A stretch of 64,000 nucleotides of DNA from Stigmatella aurantiaca DW4/3-1. Its GTDB lineage: Bacteria > Myxococcota > Myxococcia > Myxococcales > Myxococcaceae. The position numbers and the translations under genes are program-made. Within the stretch, counting starts at the first letter, position 1. The number at the start of each line of letters is the position of its first letter. Where the stretch lies: NCBI RefSeq assembly GCF_000165485.1, contig NC_014623.1, forward strand, positions 1,383,501 through 1,447,500, written 5' to 3'. The notes under the pieces were generated by a model. It searched no databases. It saw only the letters and a list, made by a program, of their open reading frames with translations, and was not told the DNA's origin. This document shows, piece by piece, positions 58,498 to 64,000 of this stretch.

Positions 58498-59280
58498 TTA
58501 CTTTACCTCGGAGTTCACGAGTGTCCGGGTCTGCACGCTGTAACCCTCGGGGGCCACGAGGGTGAAGGTGTCATGGGGCAGCACGGGGTTGAGTTCGATC
58601 CGGGAGAGGGTTGTCTCGCCCACCTGTTGGCCCCCCACCCAGCGGGTGAGGCGCTTGGGAACGCAGAGCGAGAGGGTCTCATCACAGCGCTCCTCCTCCA
58701 TGCGTACCTCCAGGGTGGTGCCATCCTCCAACCGAGAGCTCCGGGCCAGGAAGTCCAGGGTGGGCCAGCGCAGGGTATAGGTGACGCGCAGCCCCTGGGC
58801 GGAGGGCGCATCGTCCTTCGACGCCAGCTCCACCGCCTCGGGCGCCCGCGCGTGGGAGACGCGCGTCACGCTCAGGCTGCCGGGCAGCAGCGGGGCCCGG
58901 AGTCCTTCGGGCGTCAGGGGGGAGAACACCTCGGTGAGAAAACCTGCTTGCCGCTCGGGAGACAGCTCCATCTTGAAGGTGGTGAAGCTCCGGTCCGCGT
59001 CGCTCTGCTCGAAGAGGCGCTCGCCATCCCAGGAGAAGGTGCGCAGCAGCGGAGCGCCCAGCCAGGCACGCAGGCGCTGGGGGGCACGGTAGGCGAAGGC
59101 ATAGGCCACCGGGGCCGCCTCGCCCTCACGGGTCTGCCCTTCCAGGCGGTAGCTGGCAAGCCGGGCGTCTCGTTCGGACAGGCGCCGCTTCACCTCCGTG
59201 AGGAGGGCCGTGGAGGCATCCCCCGGCTTGGAGCAGCCGGCCAGGGCCAGCAGGACGAGGGTCGGCAGGAGAAGGCGCAT
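58498..59280 (-). CDS. LolA/LolB-like lipoprotein
   Basis: A 260-residue lipoprotein with lipobox ALAGC at residue 16. The mature part has the alternating strand pattern of the LolA/LolB/RseB half-barrel: YRLEGQTREGEAAPV, YAFAYRAPQRLRAWL, FSWDGERLFEQSD, then FTTFKMEL and a C-terminal DTFTLVAPEGYSVQT. Such proteins bind lipid or lipoprotein acyl chains in the periplasm. Which partner is unclear, and the assignment is by fold pattern only. Confidence 0.7.
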   Translation of the reverse strand: MRLLLPTLVLLALAGCSKPGDASTALLTEVKRRLSERDARLASYRLEGQTREGEAAPVAYAFAYRAPQRLRAWLGAPLLRTFSWDGERLFEQSDADRSFTTFKMELSPERQAGFLTEVFSPLTPEGLRAPLLPGSLSVTRVSHARAPEAVELASKDDAPSAQGLRVTYTLRWPTLDFLARSSRLEDGTTLEVRMEEERCDETLSLCVPKRLTRWVGGQQVGETTLSRIELNPVLPHDTFTLVAPEGYSVQTRTLVNSEVK

Positions 59281-59301
59281 GGGGGGACGGGGGCTGGGGA
59301 C

Positions 59302-59333
59302 AAAAGAAAAGGCCCCGCTGTCACCAGGGGGCC
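59302..59333 (-). terminator. Rho-independent terminator of the minus-strand lipoprotein gene
   Basis: Read on the minus strand, a stem GGCCCC/GGGGCC with an 11-base loop is followed directly by TTTTCTTTTG. It lies 30 bases after the stop codon of the gene ending at 59363, the clearest intrinsic terminator in the window. Confidence 0.7.
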
Positions 59334-59362
59334 CTGACCGGAGAAGCAGCGGCTCCGGAAGC

Positions 59363-59713
59363 TTACTTGACGGCGACGCCCACGGCGGACGAGCTGGTCA
59401 CGCCGATGATGGTGCCGGCCAGCGCGAAGATGCCGTGGCGGGGCGTGGTGCCCGCGCTCTTCAGGTCCACCTTCGAGGCGCCCATGGCCTTGGCCTCGGC
59501 CACCAGGAGCTTGTTCACCACGGTGTCGAGGTCGCTCTGGACCAGGTCGACGATGTGAAAGATGGCCGTCAGGCCCAGGGACTTGGCCTGGATCACCGCG
59601 ATGGCCTCACCGCCAGTGGCGGAGAACTCGGAGCCCGAAACCACGGCGCTCTCAACGCTGGTGCACGCTACGAGGCTGCTCGCTGCGACGGCGGACAGAA
59701 TGGCCTTCTTCAT
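59363..59713 (-). CDS. Small exported lipoprotein, unknown function
   Basis: 116 residues from ATG 59713 with GGGAGGAAA just upstream; the open frame upstream is not used. The lipobox is LVAC at residues 14-17. The mature part has a central helix-rich segment (AIAVIQAKSLGLTAIFHIVD) and ends in a glycine-rich hydrophobic stretch (HGIFALAGTIIGVTSSSAVG) that could sit in or near the membrane. I do not recognise a family. It has its own terminator and probably its own promoter. Confidence 0.7.
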   Translation of the reverse strand: MKKAILSAVAASSLVACTSVESAVVSGSEFSATGGEAIAVIQAKSLGLTAIFHIVDLVQSDLDTVVNKLLVAEAKAMGASKVDLKSAGTTPRHGIFALAGTIIGVTSSSAVGVAVK

Positions 59714-59929
59714 TGCGTTTCCTCCCGAAATGGACGGCTTGAAGGAGTGATGGGGAAGCAACGAAGCGGTCCCCCTCTTGAGTGGTGCCCCCAAGCGCGC
59801 GGCGTTCGTAGCAGAAGCTTGGTGTGTGTCAAGCAGGGTTCGGGAGAAGGTCGGCTGGTGCTCACGAGGCGGGAGGCCGCATTGCAAAGCAGGGGTCCCC
59901 TTGGTACCCACCCACCCCTGGCGCCCTCC

Positions 59930-60919
59930 ATGGAGACCGCTCTCGTCCGACCCCTCTCCCGGCCTTGGCTTCACCTCCTCCTGCTGGTGGTGACGCTGGC
60001 CTCGGCGTTTGTCTCATTTGCTTTTTTTCTTGGAGGACAAGGAGAAGAGTTGGGCCTGCCAGGGTGGGTGGGTGGCTCCCTGTCCTTCGCCCTGGCCCTG
60101 CTGTCCATCCTCGGGGCCCACGAGATGGGCCACTACGTGTTGGCCCGTTTTCACGGCGTGGACACCTCGCTGCCTTATTTCATCCCCTTGCCCCTGCTGA
60201 GCATGGTGGGGACGCTGGGGGCCGTCATCGTCATCCGGGGGCGCATCCCGCACCGCAATGCCCTGGTGGACATCGGGGCCGCGGGGCCCTTGGCGGGGCT
60301 GGTGGTGGCCGTGCCCGTGCTGTTGTGGGGGCTGGCGCACTCACCCATCGTGGAGGCGCCTCTGCCAGAAACCGGACTCATGGGGGAGGGCTCCTTGTGG
60401 GTGCTGGCGCAGCGGTTGTTCGGGTGGCTCATGTTGCAGCTCACCCACGCCTCGGCCCCGCCTGGCGTGGAGTCCGAGGGGCTCTGGCAGGTGCTGTTTG
60501 GGGACAGCTTGTTGATGCAGGGGCTGCGCTGGCTGGCGGTGGGGCCGTTGCCCGCGGGCAAGCAGCTCTACGAGCACCCCGTGGTGGTGGCCGGCTGGTT
60601 CGGCTTGCTCATCACCATGCTCAACCTGATGCCCGTGGGGCAGCTGGATGGGGGGCACCTCTCCTTCGCCCTGTGGGGGCGGCACGCCCGGGGGTTGGGG
60701 CGGTGTGTGGCGCTGGTGCTGCTGCTGCTCACCGTGTTCGCCTCGGCCTCCTGGGGCGTGTGGTTGCTGGTGACGGTCAAGCTGGTGGGCTTTGGCCATC
60801 CGGAGGTGATAGAGCCTGGGGTTCCGCTGAGCCGGGGGCGCAAGTGGCTTTGCCTCCTGTGTTTCCTCGCGTTGGTCGGCTGTGCCATGCCCATTCCGCT
60901 GCGTCAGGTGCTGTCATGA
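59930..60919 (+). CDS. Site-2-protease-like M50 membrane metalloprotease
   Basis: A 329-residue inner-membrane protein with 6-8 hydrophobic segments. The zinc-binding HExxH is H64-E65-x2-H68 (GAHEMGHYVLARF) in a membrane helix, and the second metal motif is NLMPVGQLDGG near residue 240, as in the S2P/RseP class, which cleaves membrane-spanning regulators. ATG 59930 lacks a good ribosome site; upstream in-frame codons exist but look non-coding. The stop overlaps the start of the zinc-ribbon gene (ATGA), so the two are translated together. It therefore sits at the head of the RegB/RegA-type operon. Confidence 0.88.
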   Translation: METALVRPLSRPWLHLLLLVVTLASAFVSFAFFLGGQGEELGLPGWVGGSLSFALALLSILGAHEMGHYVLARFHGVDTSLPYFIPLPLLSMVGTLGAVIVIRGRIPHRNALVDIGAAGPLAGLVVAVPVLLWGLAHSPIVEAPLPETGLMGEGSLWVLAQRLFGWLMLQLTHASAPPGVESEGLWQVLFGDSLLMQGLRWLAVGPLPAGKQLYEHPVVVAGWFGLLITMLNLMPVGQLDGGHLSFALWGRHARGLGRCVALVLLLLTVFASASWGVWLLVTVKLVGFGHPEVIEPGVPLSRGRKWLCLLCFLALVGCAMPIPLRQVLS

Positions 60920-61650
60920 GGTTCCTCTGTGATGTGTGTGAGCGGCTCGCGCCCCCCGCGGCTTTCCGGATAGAGCTGGGGGTGCTGGTGATGACCTGCG
61001 CACGCTGCGGCAAGGAGAGCCGCGCGCGGCCCGAGGAGGCGCTCGTGGTGGCGGTCACCCAGGAGAGTGAGCCCGTGCCGCCCGTCCAGCAGCGGTTCAC
61101 CCCGGTGCCGGCCCTGAAGGTGGTGGCCCTGCGGCCCTCCGACGAGCAGGTGCGCGGGGCAGCGGCCATGGCGCGCTCGGAGGATCCCTTCGCCGTCCCC
61201 CCGGGCTTCTGCCCCAAGTGCATCGCGGCGCGCCGGGAGGGCGCGGAGTCCTGTGCCTCCTGCGGGCTGGTCTACGCCAACTTCAGCCCCGAGGAGCAGC
61301 GCCCCTCGGAGGACTTGCAGGCCGCGTGGCTGTCCGTCCTGGGACGGTGGGACGACCGCGATGCGCACGACCGCTTGCTGTCGCTGGCGGTGGGGCGCGG
61401 CGAACTCGCCATGGCGGGGCGTCTGTACCGCATTCGTCTGGCCCAGGCGCCGGAGGACCTGTACGCCCAGCGCGGACGGGACGAGGTGGTCCGGCTCGCC
61501 TCGGCCTCGCCGGTGGCCTTCGCGCCCGCGGCCCCTCCGGGCTTGTCCTCGAGGACGCAGCTCGTGGTGGCGATCATCTTCTTTCTCTTCCTCCTGGTGT
61601 CGGCGCTGCTCATCTTCCGGCAGTTCCGGCTGACGTTCGGGAGGCCGTGA
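60916..61650 (+). CDS. Zinc-ribbon protein with C-terminal membrane helix
   Basis: A 244-residue protein that starts at ATG 60916 in the stop codon of the M50 gene. Two zinc-ribbon-like elements are visible: CDVC...CARC (residues 5-33) and CPKC...CASC (near residue 100). An alpha-helical middle block looks TPR-like (LAVGRGELAMAGRLYRIRLAQ). One hydrophobic helix (LVVAIIFFLFLLVSALLIF) at the C-terminus anchors it with the zinc ribbons in the cytoplasm. Function unknown; tight linkage and a single membrane span make it a possible substrate or partner of the M50 protease (inference). Confidence 0.72.
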   Translation: MRFLCDVCERLAPPAAFRIELGVLVMTCARCGKESRARPEEALVVAVTQESEPVPPVQQRFTPVPALKVVALRPSDEQVRGAAAMARSEDPFAVPPGFCPKCIAARREGAESCASCGLVYANFSPEEQRPSEDLQAAWLSVLGRWDDRDAHDRLLSLAVGRGELAMAGRLYRIRLAQAPEDLYAQRGRDEVVRLASASPVAFAPAAPPGLSSRTQLVVAIIFFLFLLVSALLIFRQFRLTFGRP

Positions 61651-61651
61651 G

Positions 61652-62971
61652 GTGCGGGACGCGCACGCCATCAACCTGTCATGGTTGCTGCGCCTGCGGT
61701 GGGGCGCCGTGGTGGCGCAGACGGTGCTCATCCTGGGCGCGCACTTCGTGCTGGAGATGCATCTGCCGCTCGTGCCGCTGTTCACCACCATCGGCGTGGC
61801 GGTGCTGAGCAACGCGGTCCTGGGTGTGTGGAGCCGCAAGCCCCGGGCTGTCCACGAGTGGACGCTGTGGGGGGTGATGGCGCTGGATGTGGTGCTGCTC
61901 ACCGTGTTGCTGGCCTTCAGTGGTGGGGCGTTCAACCCCTTCAGCACGCTGTACCTGGTGCACATCGCCCTGGCGGCGGTGGTGCTGCGGGCCCGGTGGA
62001 CGTGGACGCTGGTGGCCCTGGCCCTGGGGTGCTTCGGCGCGCTCTTCGTCCGCCACCTGTGGATGCCGGGCGCGGATGCGCACGCCGCGCACCACCACAT
62101 GGATGCGGTGCGCATGCACCTGGAGGGCATGTGGGCGGCCTTCGGGCTGGCCGCGGCCGTCATCGTCTACTTCGTCCAGCGCGTCACCCGGGCGCTGGCC
62201 GAGCGTGAGGCGGAGCTGGAGGCCTCCCGCGCGGTGACGGCTCGCAACGAGAAGCTGGCTGCCCTGGCCACGCTGGCCGCGGGGGCCGCGCACGAGCTGT
62301 CCACGCCCCTGTCCACCATCGCCGTGGTGGCCCGGGAACTGGAGCGCCACGGGGAGCTGTCGCCCGCGAGCCGCGAGGATGCGCAGCTCATCCGCCAGCA
62401 GGTGGCGCGCTGCCGGGACATCCTCGTCCAGATGGCCGCCGATGCCGGGGCCAGCCATGGTGAGGCCTTCGTCCCCCTGTCCCCCGCGCTGCTGCTGGAC
62501 GGGGCCTTGGAGGGGCTGCGGGGCCGTGAGCGGGTGCAGGTGGACATGCAGGGCACGCCTCCGCAGGAGGTGATGTCCGTGCCCGCTCGGGCCCTCACGC
62601 ACGCCATCCGGGGCGTGGTGAAGAACGCCCTCCAGGCCTCCCCCGAAGGCGCGCCGGTGCAGTTGGCGTTGAGCCGGAAGGAGGCGGGCTGGCGGCTGCT
62701 CGTGAAGGACGAGGGCTCGGGGATGGCCGACGAAGTGCTTTCCCGGGCGGGCGAGCCGTTCTTCACCACGAAGCCGCAGGGCGAGGGCATGGGGCTGGGC
62801 CTCTTCCTGGCCCGCGCCGTGCTGGATCAGCTCGGCGGGAGGTTGGAGGTCCGCTCGGTGCCGGGGAAGGGGACGCACGTGGAGCTGACGTGGCCGGCGC
62901 GGAGCCTGCGACAATTTGACCCGTTGTCCCCCGGGCCCCGGGCAGCGAGCCTGCTCGAGCCGGGCATCTGA
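61652..62971 (+). CDS. regB: RegB/PrrB-type redox sensor histidine kinase
   Basis: A 439-residue membrane kinase from GTG 61652, 1 base after the zinc-ribbon gene. Residues 10-185 form about six membrane helices with the quinone-site motif GGAFNPF (after LLAFS), as in RegB. The HisKA site is H214 (AHELSTPLSTI). Cys254 in RQQVARCRDIL lies 40 residues after it, the same distance as His225 to the redox-active Cys265 of Rhodobacter capsulatus RegB. HATPase follows (GMGLGLFLARAVLD). The pattern supports control of respiration or redox genes through quinone and thiol state. Its cognate regulator is the next gene. Confidence 0.9.
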   Translation: MRDAHAINLSWLLRLRWGAVVAQTVLILGAHFVLEMHLPLVPLFTTIGVAVLSNAVLGVWSRKPRAVHEWTLWGVMALDVVLLTVLLAFSGGAFNPFSTLYLVHIALAAVVLRARWTWTLVALALGCFGALFVRHLWMPGADAHAAHHHMDAVRMHLEGMWAAFGLAAAVIVYFVQRVTRALAEREAELEASRAVTARNEKLAALATLAAGAAHELSTPLSTIAVVARELERHGELSPASREDAQLIRQQVARCRDILVQMAADAGASHGEAFVPLSPALLLDGALEGLRGRERVQVDMQGTPPQEVMSVPARALTHAIRGVVKNALQASPEGAPVQLALSRKEAGWRLLVKDEGSGMADEVLSRAGEPFFTTKPQGEGMGLGLFLARAVLDQLGGRLEVRSVPGKGTHVELTWPARSLRQFDPLSPGPRAASLLEPGI

Positions 62972-62984
62972 GCCTGGTCTCGCC

Positions 62985-63542
62985 ATGGCCCCTTTCCGGA
63001 ATCCCGACGCTCCTTCGCTGCTCCTGGTGGACGACGACACGGTCTTTCGTGAGCGCCTGGCCCGGGCCTTCCGGGAGCGGGGCTTCGAGGTGGCGACCGC
63101 GGGCTCCGTGGAGGAAGGGCTGGCGGTGGCTCAGCACGAGTCCCCGGAGCTGGCGGTGGTGGACCTGAGAATGCCGGGGCGGGGCGGGCTGGAGCTGGTG
63201 CGCGAGCTGCGCGCGCTGGATGCCTCCACGCGCATCATCGTCCTCACGGGCTACGGCAGCATCGCCACCGCCGTGGATGCGGTGCGGCTGGGGGCGCTCA
63301 ACTACATCCCGAAGCCCGCCGACGTGGATGACCTGTTGGCGGCACTGGCCCGGGGGCTGGGGGAGCCCAGTCCCATGGTGGCCGAGGCGTTTCAGGCGCC
63401 TTCCCTGGCCCGCGCCGAGTGGGAGCACATCCAGCGCGTGCTGGCCGACTGCGAGGGCAACATCTCCGAGGCGGCGCGGCGGCTGGGGCTTCACCGGCGC
63501 TCCCTCCAGCGCAAGCTCCAGAAGTACCCCCCCGCGCAATGA
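62985..63542 (+). CDS. regA: RegA/ActR-type response regulator
   Basis: A 185-residue regulator from ATG 62985, 13 bases after the kinase gene. The receiver (residues 8-125) has phospho-acceptor D60 (VVDLRMPGRGG), Thr in VLTGYGSIATA and Lys in YIPKPAD. A Pro-rich linker leads to a Fis-type HTH (CEGNISEAARRLGLHRRSLQ), as in RegA/PrrA/ActR, which bind GC-rich DNA and control redox, respiratory and nitrogen or carbon fixation genes. Pairing with the adjacent RegB-like kinase is clear from context. Target genes are not evident in the window. Confidence 0.92.
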   Translation: MAPFRNPDAPSLLLVDDDTVFRERLARAFRERGFEVATAGSVEEGLAVAQHESPELAVVDLRMPGRGGLELVRELRALDASTRIIVLTGYGSIATAVDAVRLGALNYIPKPADVDDLLAALARGLGEPSPMVAEAFQAPSLARAEWEHIQRVLADCEGNISEAARRLGLHRRSLQRKLQKYPPAQ

Positions 63543-63659
63543 GCGCCCGGGCGCCCCTGGGCGCCTGGTGGCCATCCGGTCAGGCGGGGGGCCTCCGGAA
63601 AGGAGATCGTCCGTGTTCCGGACCTGGGCGTGGAGGGCTGTTATCCTCTCCGCTCCCGA

Positions 63660-64000
63660 ATGGCGCTCTCCCTCGTCCGCTCGTACAACGTCGATACCCT
63701 GCTCGGTCCAGGAGGTGCCCTCCAGGCGGCGCTGCCTGCCTATGAGCACCGTCCCGAGCAGCTCCAGATGGCGCGCGCCGTGGAGCGCGCCTTCTCCGAG
63801 CGCAGCTACCTGCTGGCCGAGGCGGGCACGGGCACGGGCAAGACGCTCGCCTACCTGGTGCCCGCGTTGCTCTCTGGGCGGCGCGTGGTGGTGTCCACGG
63901 CGACGAAGACCCTGCAAGAGCAGATCTTCTTCAAGGATTTGCCGCTCCTGAAGGAGCGGATGGGGCTGGAGTTCGAGGCCGCGTACCTCAAGGGCCGGGG
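63660..64000 (+). CDS. DinG/YoaA-type ATP-dependent helicase (3' partial)
   Basis: The gene starts at ATG 63660 and runs past the window end. The first 113 codons show YEHRPEQLQMARAVERAF, Walker A AGTGTGKTLAY and motif Ia VVVSTATKTLQEQIF, the arrangement of XPD-like superfamily 2 DNA helicases of the DinG type, which act in repair and R-loop removal. The four-Cys iron-sulfur region would lie beyond the window. 117 bases separate it from regA, so it has its own promoter or is read through. Confidence 0.88.
   Translation, partial: MALSLVRSYNVDTLLGPGGALQAALPAYEHRPEQLQMARAVERAFSERSYLLAEAGTGTGKTLAYLVPALLSGRRVVVSTATKTLQEQIFFKDLPLLKERMGLEFEAAYLKGR

Overview
The window is very GC-rich, has almost no insertion-sequence content, and carries a gene set typical of a myxobacterium (Myxococcota, probably the Cystobacterineae branch with Stigmatella, Archangium, Cystobacter and Myxococcus). 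The pointers are an RpoE1-type ECF sigma factor with its zinc-finger anti-sigma, a giant poly-HAMP hybrid histidine kinase, many lipoproteins and secreted hydrolases, and a large nonribosomal peptide synthetase (NRPS). The assignment rests on gene content read by eye, not on a search.

Layout. (1) 1-12434: the 3' part of an NRPS gene, A-PCP / C-A-PCP / C-A-PCP / C-A-PCP-TE, translationally close to a small four-helix membrane protein. The second module carries degraded catalytic motifs. (2) 12497-17149: an alpha/beta hydrolase on the minus strand, then a plus-strand run with a secreted protein, HemF, a membrane-anchored pilin-like protein and a tail-anchored protein. (3) 17216-19029: rpoE1-like sigma factor, ZAS anti-sigma factor and an overlapping exported protein. 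(4) 19040-28143: a mix of single genes (heme-oxygenase-fold protein, V4R-like protein, a small basic protein behind a sigma54-type promoter, phospholipase D, outer-membrane-type protein, cupin, GST) and a CPA1 antiporter coupled to a TrkA/cNMP-binding regulator. (5) 28327-33115: a lipoprotein subtilase with Ig-like repeats, a PfpI-family protein, the relic of a MerR/TipAS regulator and a small protein.

(6) 33126-48913: a signalling block. A membrane sensor kinase faces a membrane protein of unknown function, followed by three consecutive cytoplasmic hybrid kinases. The first has 14 tandem 276-bp HAMP units in exact register. The block has five receiver domains and four transmitters in its three hybrid kinases but no DNA-binding output. 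(7) 48885-55913: DMT exporter, a ring-hydroxylase-beta/SnoaL-like protein, HrcA, a GH16 beta-glucanase with a probable CBM56, an HExxH protein resembling DUF4157, a lipid kinase that seems to start at CTG, and a frameshifted lipoprotein. (8) 55940-59713: thioester-reductase-like SDR, Cys-rich lipoprotein, HAD phosphatase and two lipoproteins. (9) 59930-64000: a site-2-protease-like M50 peptidase, a zinc-ribbon membrane protein and a RegB/RegA-type redox two-component pair in one apparent operon, then the start of a DinG-type helicase.

The clearest candidates for a second look are the degenerate NRPS module, the poly-HAMP kinase block, the RegBA operon with a built-in M50 protease, and the small-protein gene behind a full sigma54 consensus.
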